A DNA stretch of 64,000 bases from Ricordea florida (lineage: Eukaryota > Cnidaria > Anthozoa > Corallimorpharia > Ricordeidae). Shown one piece after another: positions 38,935 to 46,491 of this stretch (positions are counted from its first letter, which is position 1; each line of letters opens with the position of its first letter). Under the pieces are notes generated by a model that was given only the letters and a program-made list of their open reading frames with translations, made no database searches and had not been told where the DNA came from. A program made the translations under genes and the position numbers. The stretch spans positions 13,587,758 to 13,651,757 of the forward strand of contig OX453280.1 in NCBI GenBank assembly GCA_949710005.1, in the 5' to 3' direction.

Positions 38935-40200
38935 ATGACAACCATATCTGAAAAAATTAACCCAAACAGGATTCCAAGAGATCCACTAGGTTTGAAAGCA
39001 GAATCAACATTGAATAGAATTACACTAAACCCATCATCAGCTAACCCTGAAGAAACGTTATATATAAATATTCCTAAACTTTCTGAAAATTTAGTGGTTG
39101 TACCAGGAAGTGTATATCTAGTATTTAACTTGACTGTTGATGGTCATGAAGATAACACCCTTGTGAATAATGTAAGTAGTAATCTTGTAACCAGACTTAG
39201 GGTTCTTTTTGGCGGTGAAACACTACAGGATACTCAAAGATATGATCTTTTTCAAACATACCACGACTTATTCTTAACAGATGAAGAACGTGAGGATAGA
39301 TTAAAGCAAGGTATTTCTTCTAGAAACATGAGGAAGCTGCGGACAAATGCGGGTGATAAAGTAGACACAGATGTAAATGAAGTGGCTCTTGCAGCAGTAC
39401 ATAACACCAAGTACCATATCCCGCTAAATCATCCTATACTAAAAGATCATGGGGTTTTCTATCCAAAGGCATTAGATCATCAACTAATCTTTGAGATTAC
39501 ACTAGCTCCAGTTAACGATATTGTTGTCTATTCTGACGCGACCAAGACTCCAACTTACAAAATAACAAACCTTGAGTTGGAATATTCTTGTATATCAAGC
39601 GAATACTTAGCTCGTGAGGCACAGGCGGCTTATCAGGTTGGTAAAGGATTCATGTACGAGAATGTCACTCTACACAAAACTTTCACCATATCCAAGCCTA
39701 ATGACGGTGTTATAAATCAACATATTAATCTCCCCAGAAGGTCAATTACAGGGGTATTATGTTTGTTTATATTACCATACGCGGGAGGGGAAAAAAATTC
39801 TGAGAGGTTTTTAAATCCAGGTTTCACCTCAATTAATATTGATGTTAATGGCGTGCCAAACCGTTTTTACTCTAATGGTATGGTACCTTCAGACTTCTGG
39901 GAGTCAATAAAGAAACGCTTCGTTCTTCCAGAAGGTTCCGCACGTTCCCGCTTCACTAGACGGTCGGTAAAAGAAAAGGATTTTTATAATAACAAGTTTG
40001 CCCTGTGGATAGATTTGAGAACTAATCCAGATAATGGTATTCATGGGGGTGGTCTAGCCTTAAACAACTCACAAGATGGTATAAGAATAGAAATGAGAAG
40101 AAAAGTTGATGGGTCTGGTGTTATTACTTGTTATATGTTTGTTGTAGCTGATGCATTAATGGAGGTTATGAATTCAGGTTTGCGCTCCATTATGTACTAA
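38935..40200 (+). CDS. Putative major capsid protein (double jelly roll type)
   Basis: 421 residues, closely related to the 416-residue protein of element B. Conserved blocks are NRITLNPSS and ETLYINIPKL near the start, LVTRLRVLFGGETLQDTQRY then DLFQTYHDLFLTDEEREDRL, a middle strand-rich part, PRRSITGVLCLFILP, and a C-terminus with HGGGLALNNSQDGIRIEMRR. Two beta-rich halves, the length, and the position directly before the packaging ATPase fit the major capsid protein of Polinton/adintovirus-like elements. This is inference from context and pattern; no structure was predicted. No frame damage is seen. Confidence 0.68.
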   Translation: MTTISEKINPNRIPRDPLGLKAESTLNRITLNPSSANPEETLYINIPKLSENLVVVPGSVYLVFNLTVDGHEDNTLVNNVSSNLVTRLRVLFGGETLQDTQRYDLFQTYHDLFLTDEEREDRLKQGISSRNMRKLRTNAGDKVDTDVNEVALAAVHNTKYHIPLNHPILKDHGVFYPKALDHQLIFEITLAPVNDIVVYSDATKTPTYKITNLELEYSCISSEYLAREAQAAYQVGKGFMYENVTLHKTFTISKPNDGVINQHINLPRRSITGVLCLFILPYAGGEKNSERFLNPGFTSINIDVNGVPNRFYSNGMVPSDFWESIKKRFVLPEGSARSRFTRRSVKEKDFYNNKFALWIDLRTNPDNGIHGGGLALNNSQDGIRIEMRRKVDGSGVITCYMFVVADALMEVMNSGLRSIMY

Positions 40201-40272
40201 GTGAAGGGAAGAACCTAAAACCCTCTGGGCCCGCGAAGCGACTTAAAACCTTATGTTATGATACAAAAAATC

Positions 40273-40905
40273 ATGGAAGAATTACGAGATAAAATTCCTT
40301 TTAACTGTATTATAACAGGTCCAACAAATTGTGGAAAGACAAAGTACATTATAGATCAACTCCGAGGTCCATTCCGAAAAGTTTTTGAATACATTGTTTT
40401 AATATGCCCAACTTATTCTAAAAATAAAACCTATCATAATTTTGCTCGAGGAGATAAAAATTTCTATGTATTATCACCAGATGCTAGTAATATAGATGAG
40501 ATTAATGAATTGTTAACTGATTGTCAAACTTTATTCTCTGGAACAAATACACTAATAATTTTAGATGATTGTGCTGTTTCGAATGATCTGAAGAAACGAT
40601 CAAACAAGTTTATAGATTTAGCATTTTCTGGAAGGCATCATGGATTATCAGTTTGGGTTCTCACTCAGCAATTAACATCGATAGCAAAACCATTCCGTGA
40701 AAATGTAGCTTGCGTTGTTTCATTTCATAATCCATCACAAAAAGGTATGAAGATGTTTTTTGAAGATTATGGGGGTGATTTAGACCCTGAAACTAGTAAA
40801 AAGTTTGTACAACTACTGAAAACTGAAAAATACTCTAGACTTTGCTTATCTTTACGACATCCATTTAATTGTTATTTGGAAGTTCCAAACGTAGCGCGGT
40901 CTTAA
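40273..40905 (+). CDS. A32/FtsK-like genome packaging ATPase
   Basis: Drives DNA into the capsid. Walker A is GPTNCGKTK at residues 16-24 and Walker B is LIILDD near residue 95, followed by the sensor-like LTQQLTSIAKPFRENVAC. The length (210 aa) is normal for the Polinton/poxvirus A32 group. I start it at 40273 rather than the in-frame ATG at 40258, because in element B the equivalent upstream ATG is out of frame while the second ATG and MEDLRDKIPF are conserved. The upstream box here is the poorer ACTTAAAACC. Confidence 0.9.
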   Translation: MEELRDKIPFNCIITGPTNCGKTKYIIDQLRGPFRKVFEYIVLICPTYSKNKTYHNFARGDKNFYVLSPDASNIDEINELLTDCQTLFSGTNTLIILDDCAVSNDLKKRSNKFIDLAFSGRHHGLSVWVLTQQLTSIAKPFRENVACVVSFHNPSQKGMKMFFEDYGGDLDPETSKKFVQLLKTEKYSRLCLSLRHPFNCYLEVPNVARS

Positions 40906-40909
40906 GAGG

Positions 40910-40917
40910 TCTAAAAG
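40910..40917 (+). promoter_or_regulatory. TCTAAAAG box
   Basis: YTAAAR-type box 28 nt upstream of the ATG at 40946. It belongs to the series found before nearly every gene of both elements. Confidence 0.6.
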
Positions 40918-40945
40918 AATCTTTGTATTATTAGAAAATTATAAG

Positions 40946-41512
40946 ATGACAGGTGTAGAAGATTATATCGGCTCTGCTGATCTTAAGGATATAGAGGAAG
41001 AAAAGACTGAGGTAAAAGATAATAAACTTGAAATCAAACAAGAATCACTAGCTATTCTAGCAGCTTTTGGAACCACAAAAGAATATTTAGGTGTTGATAT
41101 GAGTTTAGGTGATATAAAAAAATTATCAGTGAAAGATGTTGATAAATATTATAATCGATACCAAGCAGTATTGGGTAAGAAAATTAATGGTGGGTTAGTA
41201 GATTCATCCCTCCAATTAGTTTCTAAAGTTATTTCTTACATGGTTCCTGTGGATGATATAGAAGCTCTTTGTGATGATTTGAAGAATGATGCTTTGGTTA
41301 ATCGTGAACTAACAAACATTGTAGGGCTTTTAGCATTGAAAGCAGGAAGATTGGCAGCACTTGCTAGCGGGTTATTTCAGGTTGTTAAACACATTAAATT
41401 CAACAAAAATCAACAATTTACAAGTACAACTGAGTATAAAAATCAAGAGATTTCAAATACAACCGAGCAGACTAGTAAGCAAGATGCAGGCGGGTCTGAT
41501 ACTGTTTACTGA
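40946..41512 (+). CDS. Conserved element protein, 188 aa, function unknown
   Basis: Homologous to the 174-aa protein at 52900-53424. The central part, from ESLAILAAFGTTKEYLGVDM through NGGLVDSSLQLVSKVISYMV to GRLAALASGLFQ, is nearly identical in both, while the acidic N-terminus and Gln/Thr-rich C-terminus vary. The predicted content is helical and soluble. Its place right after the ATPase suggests a virion or assembly role. I recognise no known domain. Confidence 0.8.
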   Translation: MTGVEDYIGSADLKDIEEEKTEVKDNKLEIKQESLAILAAFGTTKEYLGVDMSLGDIKKLSVKDVDKYYNRYQAVLGKKINGGLVDSSLQLVSKVISYMVPVDDIEALCDDLKNDALVNRELTNIVGLLALKAGRLAALASGLFQVVKHIKFNKNQQFTSTTEYKNQEISNTTEQTSKQDAGGSDTVY

Positions 41513-41522
41513 GCACAACTGA

Positions 41523-41530
41523 TTTAAAGA
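41523..41530 (+). promoter_or_regulatory. TTTAAAGA box
   Basis: Located 27 nt upstream of the ATG at 41558, followed by TTCTTTACTTTGTGAAATAA. Confidence 0.6.
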
Positions 41531-41557
41531 TTCTTTACTTTGTGAAATAAAATAATA

Positions 41558-42031
41558 ATGTCTGACCAAACTGAACAAATCGAGCAAAGCCGGAGTGAAG
41601 GGGGAACAGAAGTTGTGGAACAAATTACAATGGATACACCAAAAGAAAAAACTGAAGGTAATGTTTCTAAAAAGAGGGTGAAAGATCCTAAAAAAGTCGC
41701 AGCTGGTAAGAAATTAGCCGAATATAATAAAAAAGCAAAAGAAGCATTAGCTAGGGAGATGAAAAGAGAAGAGACCCTGCGGGCTGCGGAGCAAAAAAAT
41801 AAGAGGGAAGAAAATGAAAATAGAGAAAGTGAGTCTAATAAGGCATGGCTTCCAGAACTATCTTTTACTACTGTATTATCCATTATTGGAATAGGGTTTA
41901 CAGCATTTGATATGTTTATGAGATATCGGGCGGAGCCCCAACAAAGTCTAAAGGAGGATAATAAAAATAGAATACCTGCTTGTCCTACAGCATCGCAACC
42001 GCTAGATCGACCAAAAATAGGAATGATATGA
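41558..42031 (+). CDS. Lys/Glu-rich protein with one membrane segment, 157 aa
   Basis: The N-terminal half is charged, with KKRVKDPKKVAAGKKLAEYN and KKAKEALAREMKREE conserved in element B (52461-52862). A hydrophobic segment SFTTVLSIIGIGFTAFDMFM follows near residue 105-125. Compared with B, this copy has extra residues encoded by GC-rich patches, around TLRAAEQKNK and RAEPQQ. Function is unknown; a DNA- or capsid-associated membrane protein is a guess. Confidence 0.78.
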   Translation: MSDQTEQIEQSRSEGGTEVVEQITMDTPKEKTEGNVSKKRVKDPKKVAAGKKLAEYNKKAKEALAREMKREETLRAAEQKNKREENENRESESNKAWLPELSFTTVLSIIGIGFTAFDMFMRYRAEPQQSLKEDNKNRIPACPTASQPLDRPKIGMI

Positions 42032-42041
42032 GGAAAGCCGA

Positions 42042-42049
42042 TTTAAAGG
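42042..42049 (+). promoter_or_regulatory. TTTAAAGG box with TACTGATACAGTAAAA
   Basis: The box lies 24 nt upstream of the ATG at 42074. The second element TTACTGATACAGTAAAAATT lies between box and ATG, as it also does before the 521-aa gene. Confidence 0.65.
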
Positions 42050-42073
42050 TTTCTTACTGATACAGTAAAAATT

Positions 42074-42292
42074 ATGTCAACTGAAAACAAACTTGTGAAA
42101 ACTGTTACTGATTCTGCAGTACTTATTGGGTTAGCAGCTGGAGTTGGATATGTAGCTAAAAAAGCAATGAGAGAATCATTTATGAACGACCCATCCTCAA
42201 GTATTACAAATTATGCTAAATGGGTAGCTGTATTGTCAGGTAGTATGTACCTAAAAACATATTTAGAGGATCAAAATATTTTACCAAAATAA
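42074..42292 (+). CDS. Small membrane protein, 72 aa
   Basis: Almost identical to the 72-aa protein at 52197-52415, with only a handful of differences, so it is the most conserved small gene of the pair. Two hydrophobic segments are seen, around SAVLIGLAAGVGYVA and YAKWVAVLSGSMYL. The stop codon is two bases before the ATG of the next gene, suggesting one transcript or coupled translation. Function is unknown. Confidence 0.82.
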   Translation: MSTENKLVKTVTDSAVLIGLAAGVGYVAKKAMRESFMNDPSSSITNYAKWVAVLSGSMYLKTYLEDQNILPK

Positions 42293-42294
42293 TT

Positions 42295-42717
42295 ATGGCA
42301 ACAATAGCAATGATGTTAGGTGGAGCTGTATTAAATGCAACGGCCTTTGTTGGTGGATCATATCTTGCAAAATATCTCTCAGGTGATAAAACCGATACAG
42401 AACGAATAAGACATGATAAGGCATTAGAAAAGTATCAAAAAGATTATGAAGAATATCAGAAAAATAGACAGAAACTAATTGATTGGGAAATGAAGAAAAA
42501 AGATGATAAATACCAAGCCTCAAAAAATATTTCAAAAACGGATGAAGCTTTAGAATTTTATTCCGCTTCGCGGGGAGGGTTACGCCCGAATGCTCAAACG
42601 CACGAACCAAAATTTAGTGATTATTATAGACCAAGTAGTAATCAAAAGACGGGGGAAATGTTATATATTGGTGGTGGAATGTTGGCTTTGGGGTATGCAG
42701 CAAGTAAATTCTTTTAA
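42295..42717 (+). CDS. Protein with hydrophobic ends and coiled-coil middle, 140 aa
   Basis: Starts MATIAMMLGGAVLNATAFVG, then has a highly charged helical region (KALEKYQKDYEEYQKNRQKL) and a hydrophobic Gly-rich C-terminus (YIGGGMLALGYAASKF). The element B homologue (51803-52195) lacks about 11 residues present here, SASRGGLRPNAQ, which are encoded by a GC-rich patch with GCTTCGCGGGG. It follows the 72-aa gene without its own box. Confidence 0.8.
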   Translation: MATIAMMLGGAVLNATAFVGGSYLAKYLSGDKTDTERIRHDKALEKYQKDYEEYQKNRQKLIDWEMKKKDDKYQASKNISKTDEALEFYSASRGGLRPNAQTHEPKFSDYYRPSSNQKTGEMLYIGGGMLALGYAASKFF

Positions 42718-42747
42718 AATTATAAAAACATTAATTGTTTTATAATT
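42718..42747. terminator. Hairpin between convergent genes
   Basis: AATTATAAAAAC at 42718-42729 pairs with GTTTTATAATT at 42737-42747 around a 7-nt loop, right after the stop of the 140-aa gene and before the 3' end of the antisense 94-aa gene. It is likely a shared transcript 3'-end signal. Confidence 0.6.
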
Positions 42748-42757
42748 AAATGATTAT

Positions 42758-43042
42758 TTATATATTTGATACATGTTTACCCCAAGTTTTTGTATTAATA
42801 TCATCATGCAATAAATTTAAAATTTTTAATATTTTTTTATTACTAGCTGTGGACATATAAATATTTTTAAGTAATTCATATAATTCTTTTAGTCTTTCTC
42901 TATCTTTAAATTTAACTGCTATATTTCTTAAAAATAACATGTCATCAATTGTAATTATTCCTTCTGTATTAAATTTTCTTAGCTTATAATACCAAATATT
43001 ATCATACAAACCTATAAATTCATATATATTTTGTTTTTTCAT
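42758..43042 (-). CDS. Antisense cargo-slot protein, 94 aa
   Basis: A single minus-strand frame, very AT-rich, starting MKKQNIYEFIGLYDNIWYYK. It is strongly helical, with Leu/Ile/Lys-rich content (RLKELYELLKNIYMSTASNK). It has no recognised family. It occupies the same position and antisense orientation as the unrelated 153-aa gene at 51299-51760 of element B. Being a sole open frame in a gap with a conserved terminator-like hairpin supports it as a gene. Confidence 0.6.
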   Translation of the reverse strand: MKKQNIYEFIGLYDNIWYYKLRKFNTEGIITIDDMLFLRNIAVKFKDRERLKELYELLKNIYMSTASNKKILKILNLLHDDINTKTWGKHVSNI

Positions 43043-43105
43043 TTTTTTTATTTTTTTATCTTTAAATCATAATTCTTTTTATAATTTACAAACATAACTT
43101 TTTGG

Positions 43106-43113
43106 TCTAAAGA
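43106..43113 (+). promoter_or_regulatory. TCTAAAGA box with ACTGATGAGTAAAA
   Basis: 26 nt upstream of the ATG at 43140. The full stretch TCTAAAGATTTCTTACTGAT is nearly the same before the element B homologue (51231-51238, reversed). Confidence 0.7.
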
Positions 43114-43139
43114 TTTCTTACTGATGAGTAAAAAAAATC

Positions 43140-44705
43140 ATGGCAGAATTACCAGAAATACCAGACTTTGAACCAACTGATCTAGACGATGATGATAGAG
43201 AAAATATGGAAATGAATCCAATATCATCAACCACTACGGTAATTAACCCTTATGATGATAAAATGGAAAGACCTATCCCAGCCCGCAGAAAAAATATTCC
43301 TAAAACAAAATCAGGATATATACAATTACCAGAAGTACCAGAAGATGATCCCATTGGATTGGGGGAAGAAGATAATCCTGATGATTTTGAAAAAAGTCCA
43401 CTACTCGGTAGAAAACCATCAAAAACACCAGTTCTAGTAACATCTACAACTAGAGGTGAAATGGAAAAAATTAAACAAAATGTAAAATCTATTAAGGGGC
43501 AAAAAAAATATCTAAGTGAAAGAGATGTGAAAGAACGTTATGAAAAAGAGGGTGCTAGACCTAAAACCAAAAAAGGATATACACAATTACCGGAGGAAGC
43601 AATAGAGATGAATGATATGGAAGAAAAAATCAAAGAGGAAAAAATTATAAGAGATGATTTTGAAAAAGAACTAAAAAATAACTACCCTAATGTAAACCTC
43701 TCAGAAATAATCATAAGATTGAAAAAAGATGCTGTTACAAAAATTGTTAGACCGGTTATTAATTTAAAACGAGGTAATGCTGCTGATTATATTCTTGTAA
43801 ATGGTGAAGTAGGGGCATTAAAGGGTGGAAATAGAGAACTTCCTGCTAAATTGAAAAAATCTTTAGGACCTAAAGCAGAAGAAATTGTTGAAGCTAATGA
43901 TGATATTTTATCACAACTGGAGGAAGATAATAAAAAAATTCACCAATTAGCATCAATATTGATCGAAAAGAATGAAGAAATTAAGGATTTAAAAAATGCA
44001 CTAGCTGGTTTGAGTGCAACAAATGAAACAAATGAATGGGAGATACAAAGACATATTATTAATGATAAAGAGAGGCGAAGAATCATAGAGCAAAAAGAAT
44101 CCGCAATCAAAGATCTTGAAGGCTATTTAGCTGCTGCTGTAGAAGAGAAGATAGTATCCAAAACTGGGGTTGGGGAACTTAAATTTGAGTTAAATAAAAC
44201 AAAAAATGAACTAGAAAAATATAAGAAGGGACAGTCAAATTTAACAATGTTAGAAACAGGTAATGAAAGATTACAAGCTGAAGTTGATAAATTTAGAGAA
44301 CTAGCAAGAAAGAGTATTATTTACAACCAAGAACAAATAGCTGAGATTGAGAGCCAAAATGAAGAAATACTTAAAAATCTACCATTACGAGAACGTGTTA
44401 AGGCTATCTTCAAAAAGTATGGTTTTACAGTATTTTCAGTTTTAAGTGCAGTAGGCGTCGTTATTGGTGTTATAGTTTCTAATCTTTCTAATGGAATAAA
44501 AAAATTAGGTAAAGGTGTTGGTAATGGTTTGAAAGCTATAGGTAAAAAACTAGGTGAAATATTACCAGGGATAGTTGGAGCGATTGTAAGCTTTCTGTTC
44601 AAAACGGCGGGAGAGGTTATTGGGTTTTTAGGAAAGAACGCTTGGTTGTTGATAATGGCTGTGGTTATATATTTTGTGGAACAGTTTAAAAAGAAGAGAA
44701 AGTAA
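43140..44705 (+). CDS. Coiled-coil protein with C-terminal membrane domain, 521 aa
   Basis: The acidic N-terminus carries two copies of a PKTKxGYxQLPE motif (about residues 55-66 and 142-153). A long coiled coil spans about 165-420. The C-terminus has two hydrophobic segments (FTVFSVLSAVGVVIGVIVSN and AWLLIMAVVIYFVEQF) around a basic amphipathic stretch (KKLGKGVGNGLKAIGKKLG). The C-terminal 120 residues are almost the same as in the 410-aa protein of element B; the N-terminus is not conserved. A membrane-active or membrane-anchored virion protein is plausible but inferred. Confidence 0.8.
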   Translation: MAELPEIPDFEPTDLDDDDRENMEMNPISSTTTVINPYDDKMERPIPARRKNIPKTKSGYIQLPEVPEDDPIGLGEEDNPDDFEKSPLLGRKPSKTPVLVTSTTRGEMEKIKQNVKSIKGQKKYLSERDVKERYEKEGARPKTKKGYTQLPEEAIEMNDMEEKIKEEKIIRDDFEKELKNNYPNVNLSEIIIRLKKDAVTKIVRPVINLKRGNAADYILVNGEVGALKGGNRELPAKLKKSLGPKAEEIVEANDDILSQLEEDNKKIHQLASILIEKNEEIKDLKNALAGLSATNETNEWEIQRHIINDKERRRIIEQKESAIKDLEGYLAAAVEEKIVSKTGVGELKFELNKTKNELEKYKKGQSNLTMLETGNERLQAEVDKFRELARKSIIYNQEQIAEIESQNEEILKNLPLRERVKAIFKKYGFTVFSVLSAVGVVIGVIVSNLSNGIKKLGKGVGNGLKAIGKKLGEILPGIVGAIVSFLFKTAGEVIGFLGKNAWLLIMAVVIYFVEQFKKKRK

Positions 44706-44762
44706 CAAATTTGCTTCCAGCTTCGCTGGGGAGGGCTCCACCCGATCGCGGCCCTAAAGGGG
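44706..44762. repeat. GC-rich palindromic patch
   Basis: TTCCAGCTTCGCTGGGGAGG and CCCGATCGCGG stand out in an AT-rich spacer. CAGCTTCGCTG is an imperfect palindrome. A very similar sequence lies inside the 140-aa gene (about 42,559-42,592), and shorter GCTTCGC/GCGAAGC forms occur at 40,232, 61,862 and 63,623. Confidence 0.6.
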
Positions 44763-44770
44763 TCTAAAGA
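44763..44770 (+). promoter_or_regulatory. TCTAAAGA box
   Basis: 26 nt upstream of the ATG at 44797, followed by CGTTCAGTAAAATACAAT before the ATG. Confidence 0.65.
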
Positions 44771-44796
44771 TATCATACCGTTCAGTAAAATACAAT

Positions 44797-45411
44797 ATGG
44801 ATGAATACAATAGAATTTACCCTGTATTACCTAATAATCCAGATCCTAATAATTTCAGACTACAAAAATCATGTGAAGTACTACAAAATCTTGAGAAGGA
44901 AATTAAACATTATGAGGATGTTAGGAAAAAATACAATAGAGCAAGAGGTATATTTACAAAAATCAGTGTTTGTAGTGGAATGCTTTCTGTTATTCTATCT
45001 GCAAGTGGACTTGGAACTTCTCTTACCGGTTTTGGTGCTGTTGTTGGTATACCATTAGGAGCTGTGGGGGGTGTTTGTGGAGGAATATCTGTTGGATTCG
45101 GTGCAGCTTCTAAACGGCTTTCTCATAAAGTTAGTAAACATGAACAGACAGTTTCTTTGGCAAAAGCAAAAGTAAACACCATTCACGACTTGGTTTCAAA
45201 GGCTCTAAAAGATAATGCTATATCAGACCAAGAATTTTCTCTAATTTTATCGGAGGTGGATAAGTTTGAAAAACTAAAACTAGAAATCCGCCAAAAAACC
45301 AGGAAAGATACAGAAAAAAACTTAAATATGAATCAGATAAGAACAGAGGTTCGAGAGGAAATATTAAAGGAACTGATCGAAGTGAGGGGAAGAACCGATC
45401 GAGAACACTGA
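44797..45411 (+). CDS. Gly-rich membrane protein with flanking helices, 204 aa
   Basis: Homologous to the 202-aa protein at 49335-49943. It has an N-terminal helix (VLQNLEKEIKHYEDVRKKYN), a long hydrophobic Gly/Ser/Val stretch at about residues 52-110 (LSVILSASGLGTSLTGFGAV onward), then a C-terminal helical region with SKHEQT and a basic end. The pattern of a coiled coil around a Gly-rich membrane hairpin suggests a membrane-inserting virion component. Function is unknown. Element B inserted 64 bp after its stop codon. Confidence 0.8.
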   Translation: MDEYNRIYPVLPNNPDPNNFRLQKSCEVLQNLEKEIKHYEDVRKKYNRARGIFTKISVCSGMLSVILSASGLGTSLTGFGAVVGIPLGAVGGVCGGISVGFGAASKRLSHKVSKHEQTVSLAKAKVNTIHDLVSKALKDNAISDQEFSLILSEVDKFEKLKLEIRQKTRKDTEKNLNMNQIRTEVREEILKELIEVRGRTDREH

Positions 45412-45468
45412 AAATTTCATATGAGAGAACTGATGTGGGATTTAATTGTTTTGCTGGTGTTAGAAAAG

Positions 45469-45475
45469 AAATGTT
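45469..45475. other. Left copy of target-site duplication (AAATGTT)
   Basis: AAATGTT directly precedes the left end of element B (GATGTGTAAAAATGG). The same seven bases follow its right end at 61818-61824. Because the end bases are ambiguous, the true duplication may be 6 bp, the usual size for Maverick/Polintons. Confidence 0.8.
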
Positions 45476-45891
45476 GATGTGTAAAAATGGGGGTCCTGGC
45501 ACATTTTCCATTATGATTTCATTACGATTTTATTACGATTTTAAAATACGCACGGACCCGGCACATTTTCATTACATTATCAAAGATTTAACAAAGTACA
45601 TGTCAGAGGTCGGGCGGGTGGGGGGGAACCTTTGTGAAATTGTTAAGTTTCTGATAATCAATAATGAGTGTAGGTAGATTGCCGCAAAGCCTCCACCAAG
45701 CCGATACAAAAACTATATGAAATTTGCTGGGCTGGGACCCGGCACATTTTCATTACATTATCAAAGATTTAACAAAGTACATGTCAGAGGCCGGGCGGGT
45801 GGGGGGGAACCTTTTTGTGAAATTGTTAAGTTTCTGATAATCAATAATGAGTGTAGGTAGATTGCCGCAAAGCCTCCACCAAGCCGATACC

Positions 45892-46305
45892 AAGTTTCCG
45901 CCAAGTTTCTGCAAAGTTTTGGCCGAGTTCTGGCCGACAGGCGGAGCGAGCGGGGCGAGCGGAGGGCGAATGCCTCCTTGAGGCAAAGTCTCTGCAAAGT
46001 TTTGGCGAAGCAGATACCAAGCCGATACCAAGTTTCCGCCAAGTTTCTGCAAAGTTTTGGCCGAGTTCTGGCCGACAGGCGGAGCGAGCGGGGCGAGCGG
46101 AGGGCGAATGCCTCCTTGAGGCAAAGTCTCTGCAAAGTTTTGGCGAAGCAGATACCAAGCCGATACCAAGTTTCCGCCAAGTTTCTGCAAAGTTTTGGCC
46201 GAGTTCTGGCCGACAGGCGGAGCGAGCGAAGCGAGCGGAGGGCGAATGCCTCCTTGAGGCAAAGTCTCTGCAAAGTTTTGGCGAAGCCTCCTCCAAGCCT
46301 CCACC
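45892..46305. repeat. Three 138-bp tandem repeats in the terminal repeat
   Basis: Units begin AAGTTTCCGCCAAGTTTCTG at 45892, 46030 and 46168, with GGCGGAGCGAGCGGGGCGAG inside; the third unit has GAAGCG in place of GGGGCG. As 138 is a multiple of three, open frames persist through all units in several frames, giving spurious 143-221 codon ORFs on both strands. Confidence 0.95.
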
Positions 46306-46463
46306 AAGCCTCCACCAAGCTGATACAAAATATATGTAATTTGCTGGGCTGGGTCCTGGCACATTTTGTGAAACTGATACTAGACCTATGCGAAACCAAT
46401 AAAATTTGATGATGAGGATCTGGCACATTTCGAAAAAATGATTTTTAAAAGAAATAAAATGCC

Positions 46464-46491
46464 TATTTAAAAAGAAGAATCATTACACAAA
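46464..46491 (+). promoter_or_regulatory. Promoter in the left terminal repeat
   Basis: TATTTAAAAAG lies about 18-28 nt upstream of the ATG at 46492. The identical sequence lies upstream of the polymerase start in the right repeat (about 60,800-60,827), so both terminal genes probably share the same promoter. Confidence 0.6.

Noticed and set aside
40258..40272. Upstream ATG for the element A ATPase
   Set aside because: The same ATG in element B is out of frame, so the conserved start is at 40273.
44321..44776. Antisense frame over the membrane domain of the 521-aa gene, and similar antisense frames at 41524-41883, 50086-50556 and 60174-60590
   Set aside because: Shadows of conserved sense genes; not conserved as proteins and lacking promoter boxes.
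45892..46305. CRISPR-like array
   Set aside because: The units are contiguous 138-bp tandem repeats without unique spacers, in an animal genome.
45753..46428. Open frames of 143-221 codons on both strands in the left terminal repeat (and the mirror set at 60864-61539)
   Set aside because: They are produced by 138-bp tandem repeats (a multiple of three) and are open in several overlapping frames. The composition is repeat-like, and no promoter box precedes them.
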